Source of the DNA: Inia geoffrensis
Taxonomy: Eukaryota > Chordata > Mammalia > Artiodactyla > Iniidae
Assembly: GCA_036417435.1 (NCBI GenBank)
Contig: CM070913.1
Span: forward strand, 92,309,373 to 92,373,372
Direction of reading: 5' to 3'
DNA length: 64,000 bases
Shown here: piece by piece, positions 33,954-46,385 of the stretch
Numbering within the stretch: the first letter of the stretch is position 1
Layout of the letters: every line of letters begins with the position of its first letter
The notes under the pieces: model-generated
What the model was told of the DNA's origin: nothing
The model's database searches: none
Seen by the model: the letters and a program-made list of their open reading frames with translations, nothing else
Made by a program: the position numbers and the translations under genes

Positions 33954-34099
33954 GTCGGATTCAAATCTGCATCTTGGGCCACCAGATCTTGACAGAAAGG
34001 TGGGCTTGACGGACAGAGGCTCTGGCTTGTCACCCGGGAGCGGGAGGGGCCGGAGAGATTCACCGATCACAGTGCGGCTTCCAGTGGAGCTTTCCTGAC
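33954..34099 (-). CDS. RIMBP2: RIMBP2 linker exon (PLPLPGDKPEPLS)
   Basis: This 146-nt exon opens with two bases of a split Gly codon (phase 1 in) and ends in phase 0 at GAC|GTGAGT. It encodes GQESSTGSRTVIGESLRPL and on through PGDKPEPLSVKPTFLSRSG to FESD. The C-terminal half matches the conserved RIMBP2 sequence PGDRPEPLSAKPTFLSRSG; the N-terminal half is more variable. It is a proline- and serine-rich linker between the coiled coil and SH3-I. The acceptor is GGTGTCCAG; a second AG five bases later would break the phase with the previous exon, so I chose the first. Confidence 0.93.
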
Positions 34100-34229
34100 C
34101 TGGACACCAACATCGGAGCAATTTGAAAGAAGACGCCAAGGAAATAATCAAAGTGCACTGGTCATTTGCCTTCCCTGTGGGTCTTTCCCTGTCTTTGGCA
34201 TCAGTCTTGGACTTTTATTTTGGGACCCA

Positions 34230-34690
34230 CCCATCTCCCACTCTTAATCTACACCCCCGGCCCTGGGCTGTCCATCCGGCAGGGTCCACGCCTGGCTACA
34301 CCAATTGTTTGGTGGAGATGGTGGTGTTTCACATGAGATGGGAAGGTCCAACCAGAGAGAACTTCGTGGGAGTCATGGGCAAAGAGGCTCTCCTTTTCTC
34401 TGGCTTAAAATGGAGAGGAGATGAGACTCAGTGATACTGCAGCCACATTGCCACCAGGAGGAGGAAAGTTCGCCTGAGAATGGAGACTGCTCATAGAAGG
34501 AGGAGCTGGAAGATGGAGAGGGAGGAACTGGATCCGCGTGGCATGGCTGGAGCCCCTGAATCCAGCTGTACCTGGGGCTAACCCTAGGCTCTTCACCTAC
34601 TCTATGGGATAAATAAATTCCTTTTCGCTCACACCAGTTTAGGCCGGCTCTGCTGTCACTTATGACTGAAAGAGACCTGACTTATACACA
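34230..34690 (+). mobile_element. LTR-like element, unclassified
   Basis: The 3' end reads GGGATAAATAAATTCCTTTT, then CACCAGTTTAGGCCGGCTCT, GTCACTTATGACTGAAAGAG and CCTGACTTATACA, the kind of tail seen in ERVL/MaLR LTRs. The 5' end is uncertain. It sits about 130 bp upstream of the acceptor of the exon at 34099. Confidence 0.5.
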
Positions 34691-35559
34691 AAGTGGCCAA
34701 ATGGTCAGGTTTATGGCTAAAAAATATTCTTGAGACTCACTAGGACCAAAGCAGATCTGCCCATCCTGTCCTCATGGGGCTGCTGAGCCCCAGCCCAGTG
34801 ACATGTGGCAGGGTGGGGAGAACTGAGCACCTTGACCAATGCTGGCCCAGACTGTCGGATTAAGTCAGGCATGTTTCTTTAGGATCAGATGTGAATTACA
34901 GAAGCAATCATTTCCCTTCCCCACATTCTCACTGCCTGGTGGCCTGCGGATGTTCCTTTCTGGCTTTGTCTAGTCTCTGGCTGGCTGTGGCTCTCCCATC
35001 ACAGGGACAGCTCCACTGAGGAAGATGACGTGCTGAGCCCAAATCAGGAAAAACATACAGGGTGAGAAGTGCTCCCACAAAGGCTGTGTAGAAGTCACCC
35101 CCAGAGAACCCCCACTCCCTTAGCTGATTAAGAGAACTGAGAACCTCGGGGGAACCATCACTGCAACAAAGAATTGATGCTGAAGTGGACCCGGGGTCCC
35201 TGCTAGGAGGCCATATCCCAGAGCGCAGCGGCCTGGCTCTGGTCACTGCCCAGGACCCCTAATGACCACAGCAGCCAGTGCTTGGCATACAGCAGGTGCA
35301 AAGTCAATATTTACTGAATTAATTGACTCCCTCAGAAAGCCAGCGGAGGGTGTGGCCTGGCTGCAGGGTGCTTCAGTGCTGCAGGGGAGGTGTTTCACCC
35401 CGACACAGGACTCGCCCAGGCCAACGAACTGTGAGTGGAAGAGACGTGTCCTGCTTTGGGGCAGAAGCCTTTTTGATCCAGTGTCTAATTTGTTATGTTT
35501 CCTTTCCCTTGCAATGGAACATTCCAGGTGGGAGAGGCTGAGCATTCCCCAGTGAAGAC

Positions 35560-35697
35560 AGTGTGAAACCCATTCCCTGAGCCAACCTGAGATGGATGTG
35601 CAGTGTGATCGAGAACGAGACTTGTGCTGTTTCAAGCCCCTGAGGTTTGGGGATGTTTGTTATTGCAGCTGAACCTAACCCATCCTGACTGATACAC
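35560..35697 (+). mobile_element. LTR-like 3' end, unclassified
   Basis: TTTCAAGCCCCTGAGGTTTG, GGGATGTTTGTTATTGCAGC and ATCCTGACTGATACA resemble the end of a MaLR-type LTR. Confidence 0.45.
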
Positions 35698-38454
35698 TGC
35701 TGCCAGGAATAGCAGCGGGTGACACCACCAGCAAAGGTGAAATGAGTATAGTAGAGTCACCTCATATTCACATTTTAACTTAAACAAATCCAGTTGTCTA
35801 GAGAAAAATATTTTGTTGCATGTGGCATTTTACCTGCCCTTCTGCTCTCTGAGTGAATGTGAGATTAGAGACAAAATCATGCAGTGCCCTCAGCTGCACA
35901 CCCCTTCAATGCTCCGCATGTTTCAAGATATGCATTTTCTGGAAAATATGTCCACTAAGGTCAAATCAATGACTTTATCCAGTGTTTCACCAAAACCCAG
36001 CTCCAATACTGGAAGGAAACTGGCTGTGTAGGGGCAGCCCTGGGAGATGACATGCCCCCTTCCTAGGAGATTTCTAGGGATGATCCTGTCCCTGTGTGAT
36101 TTCTGCCTTGCTGGTTGCCAATGTGACTCCACTGTACAGAAGGCGAGTCCCTTAGGGGCTCACGGTCAAGCGGTCCTTGTCTTCCTCAACCTCGGGCGGA
36201 CCCAGCCGCAGGCAGGAGGCCCCCAGGGGATGCACAGCACACCTGCCGGGTCCTGCTCTGATCCTGCACTGGCCCTGCCTGCTCCTCTGCCCACCCTCCC
36301 ACCCTCCCCTCCTTCGTAAGGAGGAAAGGCCAGCCCAGCAGCGAGTTCCCTGTCACTCTCACCCTTAAAGGGGCCCCAGTCATCTGCCGTCAAAGAATGA
36401 CTTCGAGGGGGACTTCAGGGTTGCACAAGAAAGCCCCCTAGCAGGCATTCCTCCCACGACCAAGTGATGGATGCCGCAAGGATGATGCCAAGCCTGTCTG
36501 GCTTTGCCAGCAGGGGGCCCTCGTGGGCGAGGTAGCAGTTTATTAAATGAGCTGGTCTGTTATCATGATGGCTCTTCCAAATGGCTGAACAGAAGCTTTG
36601 GTGCAAACCTGTTCCTCTACCGGGATCTGAGACGGAGTCCTGCTTTGGTTTTGTTGGTTTTGTTCTTAGTCAGCACCCATTTTCCTCCGTCGTGAGTTAG
36701 ATCCTTTTTTCCAGATAATCTCAACACCGTCTGAACCAGGGCAATCACTGCTCTCCTCCCCACCCCCACTGACCCACGAGCTTGCCCTGGACTAACACAT
36801 TCTCACGCTGTGCTGCAAGGAATTCGCGTAGGGGGTCCCCGGCTGCTACTTTTAGAAGGGCCTGCTTGCAAGTTGGGCTGGGCTGTATCCGGGAACACAG
36901 CTTCTAAAGTGTTCCTGCACCGATAGGACAGGCTCCCTAAGTGACAGGGGTGCTTTCCTGTAACCAGACTGTATGCACGGCCTGGCTTGTGCCGAGCGCC
37001 TGTCTCGCTCTGGCTGGTCCTCCCAGAGGAAGAAGGTACAGGCTGTGTGCACGTGGATCCCTCCGGACGCCCATCTCTGCGGGCCCACCGTGTGTGTGTC
37101 CTGTGTCGCTGGAACAGTTCTGAGCCGGGAGGACACAACATTATGCTGAGTCCTGGGACTTACCGACTGCTCGCAACCTGGGGACCCTGAAAAACGAGCA
37201 CGGCCGAGATCACGTGAAACTGCAGCCCCAAAGCTTCTCACCCAGTGGGAGCTGGAGAAACCGTCTTCATGTCTGGCAGGCAGCCTTCTCTGAGCACCCC
37301 GTCTAAGTGGCCCTGGGTCACTTGCTCTCTTGTCACCTGACCTCCCCCGTCTGTCCGAGTGGGAAGCTGCCTAGTCACTCATCTGCCCCCTTGTTTCTTG
37401 CCTGTGCTCCCCCCACCCAGAGGGGCTCCACCCAGGGCCTGGCCATCTGCTCAGCATCGCGGCCTGGGGGGGTACCCTGTGCTCAGAACTTGTCTGTTGG
37501 TGGGGGGGGGATGTCCAGAGACCCCCCTCTGCCCCTGTCTTGTGTTTAGTGGCCACTTAGCATTCTCCTAACACATGAGCAGTGCGGGGAAGGGAGCAGG
37601 AAGCCAGGAAACGTGATTTATCAAGTTACAGGCAGCAGCATCACCTTGTTTTCAAAATGAAAAGTGTCCAAAGAACTTATCCTACGTTCTGACAAGACCT
37701 GGGAGAAATGTGGGAATTCTCTCTCTTTTATGGAATTCCAAAGTGAATATCTGACACTCATCTCCAGTAAACTTTAAAAAATCGACTGTTTTACAGGAGG
37801 ATAAAACTGGGCCTGCAACCCGTTCAACCTTCAGTGGAGAGAAAGTTCCCTGACTGAGCAGGGTACTTTGTTGCCTACACTGGGAACCTTCCATGACATT
37901 AAATGAAATGCCTCTGGGATCAAGACAAAATTCCCCTCAACCACGCAAATTCAAATCTCCCTGCCCCCCCACCTCTGCATCCTAAACACAAATGTGATGG
38001 GAGGGCGTTGAAATTCACCGCTGTTAGTACCGCTGCCTTTGTCAGAAGGGAAGTTCCAAGTACATCACAATGTCAACAAGAGGTCACTGGATGAAAAGAG
38101 GGGAAACAAGGGAAGCTAAGGAGCCCACCTGGCAGATCCCAGCGTAGACCCCAGAGCCAGACCCCCGGGGCCGAGTCCCGGCTCACCACCCGCCTGGGTG
38201 ACCCACTAAGCCCCTCCACCCGTGTTGTCTGTAGATCGGGGCTCAGAACGGGTGCGAAGCCACGCTGCTCGGCACCCGTCAAGGGCTTAGGACGAGGTCT
38301 GGCGCGTGGGGTGGACGTGGGAGACGCCGGCTGGCCTGTACCGCCCCAAGGCCTGCTAGGCTGGTCACCGCCCCGGGTGTGGTGAGATGCTCTGTCACAC
38401 ACCTCCACCCCCGACCCTTGCCAGCGCCCCTTCTCCATCCCGGCTGCTGCCGTG

Positions 38455-38479
38455 CGAGGGAGGGAGGGAGGGAGGGAGG
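38455..38479 (+). repeat. GGGA tetranucleotide repeat
   Basis: About six GGGA units lie 22 bp past the donor of the exon at 38501, so in the transcript they are a pyrimidine run inside the intron start. Confidence 0.8.
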
Positions 38480-38500
38480 TCGGTCGGTCCAGGCGCTTAC

Positions 38501-38696
38501 CTTTGCCAACGGAGGGAGCCAGTCCGTTCATGACGCTGCGGAAGGGCTTGCCGGGGGACGAGGGGGCGTCCAGGGACCTGCCTCCCGGCAGGTCGATCTC
38601 GCCCGCGTGCTCCCGGAGCCGACCCAGGTCCCGGGACAGCAGGCTGAACTGCTCACTCTGCGCGCGGCATTTCTCCTCTAGCTCCCGTGCCCTGCG
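38501..38696 (-). CDS. RIMBP2: RIMBP2 exon: end of coiled coil and linker
   Basis: This 196-nt exon enters in phase 0 and leaves in phase 1. It encodes RRARELEEKCRAQSEQFSLL and on through SRDLGRLREHAGEIDLPGG, finishing SVMNGLAPSVGK. It closes the N-terminal coiled coil and starts the linker before SH3-I. The acceptor is CTCCGCGCGCAG and the donor AAAG|GTAAGC. The first three residues (RRA) differ from the AKV I expect for RIMBP2. A second AG lies five bases into the exon, so a slightly shorter form cannot be excluded, but it would break the phase with the preceding exon. A minisatellite lies roughly 75 bp upstream of the acceptor and is open in the same frame. Confidence 0.93.
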
Positions 38697-38769
38697 CTGC
38701 GCGCGGAGACCCGGACCCGCGGTCAGCAGGCGGCCTGGGCTGCTGGGGCCCCGCGTGTCTGCGCACAAG

Positions 38770-39260
38770 TGTGCGTCTGTGCGTGTGTGTGCACGCGTGT
38801 GCACAAGACTGCATGCCACGTGTGCATAGGGGGATGACAGTGCGTGTGCGTGTGTACTGTGTGCATGTGTGTTGCATGGGTGTGCGCAGTACCGGGTGCC
38901 GTGTGTGCAGGGGTGGATGACAGTGCGTGTGCATGTGTAGTGGGCAAGTGTATTGCATGGGTGTGCGCAGGACCGAGTGCCGTGTGTGCATGGGTCGATG
39001 ACAGTGCGTGTGCGTGTGTACTGTGTGCATGTGTTGCATGGGTGTGCGCAGGACTGAGTGCCGTGTGTGCATGGGTGGATGACAGTGCGTGTGCGTGTGT
39101 ACTGTGTGCATGTGTGTTGCATGGGTGTGCGCAGTACCGGGTGCCGTGTGTGCAGGGGTGGATGACAGTGCGTGTGCATGTGTACTGGGCATGTGTGTTG
39201 CATGGGTGTGCGCAGGACTGAGTGCCGTGTGTGCATGTGTTAATGACAGTATGTGTACAG
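38770..39260. repeat. 81-83-bp minisatellite
   Basis: The marker GATGACAGTGCGTGTGC recurs at 38833, 38916, 38997, 39078 and 39161, with a diverged copy near 39242, giving periods of 83, 81, 81, 83 and 81. Units are TG-rich on plus and CA-rich in the transcript. It begins about 75 bp upstream of the acceptor of the exon at 38696. Confidence 0.9.
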
Positions 39261-41129
39261 GAGGGCCGCCTCTTTCCTCCACGCGAGAGCGGTGTCTGAA
39301 CAAACTAAGCTTCCTGTGCACCCTGGCCGTCGGCCAGGTTTCCTCTCAGGGCAAACGTGGGAAAGCATAGGAGCTGAGAAACCTTGCAAACACTCAGATC
39401 CCAGCCAACTGCAGGTTGTTCTGGGCTCTGTGTACAGCCCGGGCACTTTGCGGTTGGCACGCCTCACTGTAGCTGCTTGAAATTTGGAGCGTGAGGCGGT
39501 GACACAGCCCAGCTTTGCGGACAGCTCAGTTGCTAATCCCTGGATGCAGTTTTCTTGTAAGCCGCAGAACCCCAAGGCACCCCGCTTTGGCATTAAAGGG
39601 AAGTGCTGTTTGCTGGACTGGCTTAGCAACATCGCTGCCATTTGCAGACATCGGAGACATCTCGGGAGCACCAGGGAGCTGGGAGCGTCCCCTGGGCACA
39701 CGCGGCAGGGAAGGGTGCCCCGGGCAGCTCCCCCGTTAACCCCCATCTCTGCCTGCTCCTGGTTCATCGGCTGGGCGGGCGTGACCCAGCCACTCTCCTC
39801 TCCCTGGGGAACCATGGTGCACACTCCCTACACCTCCCCACCCCCCCCCCCCCCCCCGTTGCCCTTTCTCCTGCTGTCAGAACTCCCTGCCCTGGGCCAC
39901 CGGAGAAGGGGCACAGGGAGGGTCCGCTCTGCCCCCTCCCCTGCAAGCTCCCTTCCTGGCACATTCTGGTAGCTCCCTGATTACTTCTCGTCTGCCTCCG
40001 TGACTAGATCATTTATGCGCCAAGCTTGTGCTTTCTGGTTCCCTGAGACACCCACAACGCGTTGCGCAGAGCACTGGCGCATCGCAGGTGCTCGGTAACT
40101 GTTTGCTGAAGCAGAGAAGAAGGGCCCCCCTGACTTGCAGGCACCACGTTCCGAGAGGCAGCAGCTTGTCTCCTCTGCATGGAGGTCCTGCCTTGTCTCC
40201 CTTCCTCCGTCTGTGATAGTGGAAAACCCCATCTGCTGTATTATTAGCCGTGGGCACCGTCTGGCTTCCTCCACTAAAATGTCAGCTCCACGACGGCAGG
40301 AATTTTTGTCTGCTTCTCTCCGCTGTGTCCCCAGCAGTCGGACTAGAGCTTCGTACCAAGTCGGGGCTTGAGAGATGTTTGGTCTCATGGAGGTGTGCAC
40401 GCAGGGATGCAGGACAGTGGTAGACCGATGCTCTCTTCCTCTTCCCGCCCCCCCCCCCACCCCCCCGCCACTTCCCTGTCCCTCCTCCACTGGTGTTAAG
40501 CTTTTCAGTTCCTTAGGCCAGAATGAAGTGCTGTTTATGTCTGACTGAGATCATGGAATTCTAAAAACGGACCTAACAAATCCCAAACCAATAATTAATT
40601 TCTTCGATGCATTTAACAAAACCAGCAGGATTCTTCTCTTCAAAGGCTGAATGAGCTTGGCTACGATTGCTGTCACCACCAAGGAAGCACAGAAGTGATG
40701 CCGGGTGCCCCCGGACACAGGTGGGGACGTGGCAAGATCCACCTCCCGCCCGGGCACCCCCCATCGGGGAGACGCGGCACCCGCCCAGGAGCAGCGGTGA
40801 CCCCAGGATGGCGGCATCCGATGCCTCAAGGCCAAGGGCTCTGGCTCTCCCTGCTCAGCCCTGAAGACGAAATGTTTGCTCCAGGGCTGAGCGACAGGTC
40901 CTCAGGCAGGGAACAGTCGCCAACAACCCAGCCTCAGGCAAGAAGGGCATTAGAAGAGCCCTGAGCTCACCTGTTCATCCAAGTGTGCCGCCAGGTGCCG
41001 TGGTGGCGTGTGTGGGAGGGTGTCAGGTGAACGTGGAAGAACACAAATGCCATTTAGATGGCCACGTCCTCATTGTAATGTGCACAAGAAAAATACAACT
41101 GGTAAGCAGGTCCTTCATGTCGCGTGTGT

Positions 41130-41580
41130 GTGAAAAGTGAACCAACCCAAAAAGCAGATAGATTTTTCATTGATGTTACATTCGTGAAATGACAAGACTA
41201 AAGCAGTGGAGAGCTGATCAATGGTTGTCAGCGTCTGGGGTTGGGGGGAAGGTCCGAGTACTAGGAACTAAGAGGAGGGCGTGTCTTTGCGGGGTGGAGC
41301 CATCTGTATTCCCGGTTGCGGTTCATGAATCTGTATGTACCATCAAATTCCACAGAATTAAACACCAAAGGAAGGGCAAAGAGTGACGCTCTGTAGTTTG
41401 GTTACTGATAACTGTGCCTGCGCCAGCTTCCTGGTTTCAACAACGTACTCCGGTCACCTACGACGCTGTCCTTGGGGAGGTGGGTGAAGGTACACAGCGA
41501 CCATCTGTGCTATTTTTGTAACTTCTCGGGAGTCTCAAAATTATTTCAAAATAGAGAGTTTTAGAAAGTGAACGGATTTA
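41130..41580 (+). mobile_element. Old LINE-1 3' end
   Basis: GAAATGACAAGACTAAAGCA, GATCAATGGTTGTCAGCGTC and TCTCAAAATTATTTCAAAAT match old L1 3' UTR words. It is diverged and fragmentary. Confidence 0.6.
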
Positions 41581-44135
41581 AAGAAAATACGAAATAATCA
41601 TGGAGAAAATCTCAAAGGCGGTACATGAAAAGCTGGCGTTGCGGGAACATCAGATCAGGAGCCTTGAGCGTTAGAGCGGCCGAGGTCTCAGGAGCGCACA
41701 CGGAGGTGGAGCATCTGAGGCGCCTGGAAACACGCCCCTGGCGGGAGCTCTTCCCCGATTTGCTGCGGCCGGGGGCAGGCTGCACAGAGAGGAAGGAGGG
41801 CAGGCTGTGTGCTCCCAGCAGGCCCTGCGGGACTCGGACCAAAGCAGAGAGAAAGGTCGGGGCTCACGCAGGGGTGCTGAGCTGCTGCACGTTTTAGGTG
41901 CTACAGTGAACTCCACCTCCTGGGCACCACTGCCGGCCGGCCAGGACCCCAGCTCTTGGGGGGCCTCCTTCCAGGGAGCGTTTCCTTGTTCAGGGTCCCC
42001 TTCACTGATGGGGACTGTGGCAGACGGTGCTCCCCGGCAGCTGGCACAAGACGTGCCTGTAGAAGGGGGGCTGGCTCTGTCGTGAGCGATGAGGGGAGGG
42101 TCCTGGAAGCAGGTGGATCGGAGCTGATGTCAAACCATCTTTGTCAATTGAACATCCCCGGAGGTGGTGGGAGACGCCTATGAGAGGAGGAGCAAGGCAA
42201 ACCCCCAGGATCTTGGGGACCACAGTGAACCAGCGTGTGTACATGCTGTCCAGAGGGGCGTCTACTTCTCAGCATCGGTCCAGACCCACCCTGGGCAAAA
42301 CTTCCGGTGTTCAGGGAATCTTCGTTTTGATGTAAAAATCTCTCAATCGTGAAACGTTGGAGGGTATTTCGAAGGCTTACAAACAGTCTGTCCTGACAAG
42401 GCTCATGTTGAGATGGACGTGGCCTGGGGGCAGCCACATTGTGATTACCACTTTACAGGACACCGTGGATGGCAATCCCGGCATCTGGTCAGGTTGGGCT
42501 GGGTGGCCCTGGTGGCCCTGTGCGTGGGCTCCAGCTGCACCCACCTAAGTCCCTGACACATAGGATGATCCCCACAGGGTCTGCAGCCAGGGGGCTCTGG
42601 GATCTGTAGTTTATTAATACAATCCTTCTGGATGGAGAGAATGTGTCCCAGGAACCTGAACTTCATTCTGGGGCAATCGGTGTCATAACTGAGAATCCCA
42701 CCCCAGGGGAGGTCAGTGCAGGTGCTGGGAAGGCTACACTCCAGAGGCCGCTGCCCCGAAGCCATCCGCCACCTGCATCTCCATCCATGCCCAGGCACGC
42801 CCACCTAGTATGGTCGGTATCAGAAAAAAATTGGTAACCCTAACCCCAGCCCTAGGCATGATGAATGGGAGACATGGGCATTTGTTGGTGAAATTAAAGG
42901 TATTCAAAATATGGGATATCTTAGCGCCACCCCAGCCTTGAATGAATAGTGCGTTATGACTAGTGTGTTTTGGGGGATGGTGCCCAAGGCTGGGTCTCAA
43001 AGTGGTCTTGTGTCCAGATCCTGATTGGGAGGATTTCTGCTTTTGCCCGAGGCCGCCAGAACCAGCGCTGGGGCCCCGGCTTCCATGGGGGCTGGTGGAG
43101 GAAGCTCCCAAGGGGGCAGAGAGGAGGGATGTGCCACTTCGCGCCTTCTTGTCAACAAGCGTTTCGTAATACACGCCTGCACACGTGCGACAGTTTGGTT
43201 TGAGACTTGCTTCCACTGTGACCCGGGAGCAAAGCTGTGGGGCTCTAAGCCTCTCCCACCTCGCATTTCTACCCCGAAGATCCTAAGAGTCCTGCGTGAT
43301 CACACCTAATCCTCTGCCCCTCTCTTTATCAATTCCTTGCTTTGTTTCTCCTCTGGGCATCCGAGGACACGGCTTCAGGACAGCAGGATGACGATTCCCA
43401 AAAGTCAGGCAGCTTCCAGATGCCTTTTCTCACTAATTTCAGGGGGGAGATGGTCTGAACAACTAGGAGATGAGGCGTAGGGACGCATTAAACCGGAAGA
43501 ACATCCCACAGGTGAGCGCTCCCTCTGGAAAGCTCACCAAGCTCCCCTGCTGTTTCCCGCTCCCAGGAAGGAAGCAGGTGTCCCTTCCAGAGCCTCCATG
43601 GACACCCTCTCCGGGCCTGGCTGCAGCTGCCGGCGGCTGGGTCTCTGATGGTGAGCCCGGCCGCTGGGGCTAAGTGCCTCCGATGGTCCCCAAGCTGCTA
43701 CCAGAAGGAACTGCTTCCAAGTGATGCAGAAAGCAAACAGCAAGCCCACTGTTGGGTCCGGCCGGCTTATTGGGGTGTCAAGATTGATTTCAGGATCCAG
43801 GGCATCATCAGCTCCTGGCTGGGTGGCGACACCGGTGGGGCGGAACCACGCCCGCTTGAATTAACCAGAGGCTGCTTGAGTGTCCCCATCCCGGTTTGTC
43901 CTGGCCCCACTTCTCCTCACCCTAACCCGCCATCTGAGCATCAAGAGCGGAGGGCGGCTGCATTCTGACCACAGCAGGGACAGGCGGCACCGTCATCGGG
44001 CAAGTAAACTCCAACTGGAATCAACAGCAGAGACTTGCAGATGTGGCTGCGGGTATTTATAAAGACGAAGGAAAACACATCCAAAGATGCACCTGTCAGC
44101 ATTCCCAAGGCCCTCCACTCTGTATGTTTCATCTG

Positions 44136-44345
44136 TTTTTGTTTTTGTGTTGCGGTACGCGGGCCTCTTGCTGTTGTGGCCTCTCTCGTTGCGGAGCACA
44201 GGCTCCGGACGCGCAGGCTCAGCGGCCATGGCTCACGGGCCCAGCCGCTCCGCGGCAGGTGGGATCTTCCCGGACCGGGGCACGAACCCGTGTCCCCTGC
44301 ATCGGCAGGCGGACTCTCAACCACTGCGCCACCAGGGAAGCCCTC
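44136..44345 (-). mobile_element. CHR-2-type SINE
   Basis: Inverted copy from TTGCGGTACGCGGGCCTC to CGCCACCAGGGAAGCCC. An exact 13-bp duplication, TATGTTTCATCTG, flanks it (44123-44135 and 44346-44358). Confidence 0.95.
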
Positions 44346-46019
44346 TATGTTTCATCTGACTTCCAGGCTTCATAAAGGGGAGCAGATGAGTAGGGCACTG
44401 TGCCCTGTAATTAGTGTCCAAACCAGGACCATTTTGAGGGTCCAGGGATGCTGTGAACACTCACGCTAGCACAGCCAAGCCAGGGGCGTCCTAGGCAATG
44501 CAGGAGTGATTTGGGAGTAAGTTGTTCTGTGCGGTGTCTTTAGGGGTAAACAAGATTTGTGGTGCTATTCATTGCTTAGTGAGTACCTACTGTGTGCCAG
44601 GGCCCGCCGGGGGGTCTCTATGCATGAGTGCTGATGGCCAGAGAGACTCCCTGGGGTAAGTTGGTGTGAGCCCGTTGCATGGGTAAGGAAGACAAGGCCG
44701 TGTGGACTAAAGACCAAGGTCACACACCCAGTAAGTGGCAGGACACACCCAATCCTCTCTGACTCCAGGCTCTGGGCTGTGTCTAGATCCCAGACCCCCC
44801 CCCCCCCCACTCCCTCATTCACTCAGAGGGCGTGGAGGAAAGTCACATAAGCTCACTGGGCCTCAGTTTCTTCATCTATAAAATGGGAGAGAAGCTTGCC
44901 TTCCAGAACTATGGCAAATTGTAAGTCCAGACTCTGGTGGGCATGGCAGGGGCTCCATAAGCAGAAACTAAGATCTTTTGTCCTCTGCGGGCAAAGGACA
45001 GCGCCAGAGGGACGGCTAACTAGTGACTCAATCACCCTTGCCTCTCAGACGGCCGAACTTCTGCTTTCAGCAAAGCTGATGGTGCATTTCAGCCCATGCA
45101 AGTATATTAGAATTTCCCCACTTTTTATCATCAGCGGGAGACATGGAGGGTCTCTCCATACTCTCTCACAGCGATTCCCAGTTAAGAAATAGCCTCCGCT
45201 GCCAGGTTAATACCCACACGCGCACCCAGCTCTTGCCTGCAACTGTAATATACACAGAAAAACCCCATCAATTCATCTGAACCGGCTCTGAATTCCAGGA
45301 TCTTGACAAATAATCGCTCTGAATTCTAGGATCTTTACAGGAGAATGCCATCTTGATACTAAAATGTAACAAAGTAATAACCAAGGGGAGACTTGGGTGA
45401 AGATGACTTTTTAATTAATGTTTCGCATCCTTTAATGTGTATGGAGTCGGCACTATTAAAACACAAGCGTCTTAAACGTTTGCTTTGATTAACAGGATTA
45501 ATGCCTTTATCAAACTGTCCAACTAAATCACAGTGAATTCTGCTGCTGGGGGGTCTCGATCATTTGAGTCTTTTGTTCCTCTATAGACAAGCATTAGTCA
45601 CAGAGGCACCCTGTGCGCAGATAAACACCTTTCACTGATGAGACTTCAAAACCTGGGGCTTCCCGTTGACTGTAGCTTTTGTCCTCCCAACTGCGGTTGG
45701 GAAGGGGAGCATTAGGGAGGTAAGGCTGGAGCCAGATGTAGTCCTGGGTGGCTGAACCCCCAAATACCTGAGCACCCCCAGTTTCTTTGTCCCTAACAAC
45801 CTCATCCTCCAGCTAAGACTCATGGGCACAGGGTAGCCAAGTCTACCCTAGGGAGGCAGAGACCCACAATTCCCGGAGGACAGAGAATTCTTAAGAGGTT
45901 TAAAGGCAAAGCATTAAGTATAAACTTCTTTATCTGTGCACTTCTCAGATTCTCAACTTAGCTAATATTCTGTCTGTCCACTTTAGTATCAAAATTGCAT
46001 TGCCCTGCAAAGATTTGAG

Positions 46020-46385
46020 AATTCAGATGTGGCAGAGCCATGCCAGCAGGCCCCCACCCAGGGAAACTGCACTTCCCAGCCTCCCCTGCAGTGAAGCAGG
46101 GCTGGGTCATTAGCTCTGGCCAGTGGCCCATAAGCAGAGGTGACACCTGTGCCTTCTGTAGCTGAGACATGGAAGAGGTCTCCCTGCCATGGTGACCAGG
46201 AAGCCGTACGCTCTGGATGGCACGGCCTCAAGATGCAGGGAACCTGGATCCCTGAGTCACCATGTGGAGTGGAGCTTCGTGGAGTGTTCCTGTATCTGCA
46301 GTGGCAAGAAATGAACCTTTATGCGTTGAGTGTGAGACTTTGGTGTTTGTTACCGCAGCACACCCTGGCCTAACCTAACACACTC
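46020..46385 (+). mobile_element. MaLR-type LTR fragment
   Basis: Ends TGAGACTTTGGTGTTTGTTA and CCGCAGCACACCCTGGCCTA with ACCTAACAC, typical of old MaLR LTR tails. The left boundary is approximate. Confidence 0.5.

Larger units (their letters stand above)
34100..38500 (-). other. RIMBP2: 4.4-kb intron
   Basis: It contains an LTR-like element directly upstream of the acceptor (about 34230-34690) with an AATAAA signal, an L2/MIR-like piece (about 35265-35340), a second LTR-like end (about 35560-35697), and a GGGA repeat (38455-38479) just downstream of the donor. The stretch 35750-38450 looks largely unique, and no exon is seen. Confidence 0.65.

Noticed and set aside
38073..39236. 387-codon open frame on the minus strand with His/Thr/Pro repeats
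   Set aside because: It is a composite of the minisatellite, the real exon at 38501-38696 and intron. Clear splice sites define the exon inside it.
38770..39260. Repeat array that might suggest CRISPR
   Set aside because: Units are tandem with no unique spacers, TG-rich, and in a mammalian intron. It is a minisatellite.
39838..39858. Run of about 17 C residues
   Set aside because: A plain homopolymer, likely a slippage or assembly-prone site; not interpreted as functional.
41600..44100. Hidden exon between the microexon and the exon at 38696
   Set aside because: Known junction residues are continuous (SMQ to RELE) and no open segment with matching phase and splice sites was seen.
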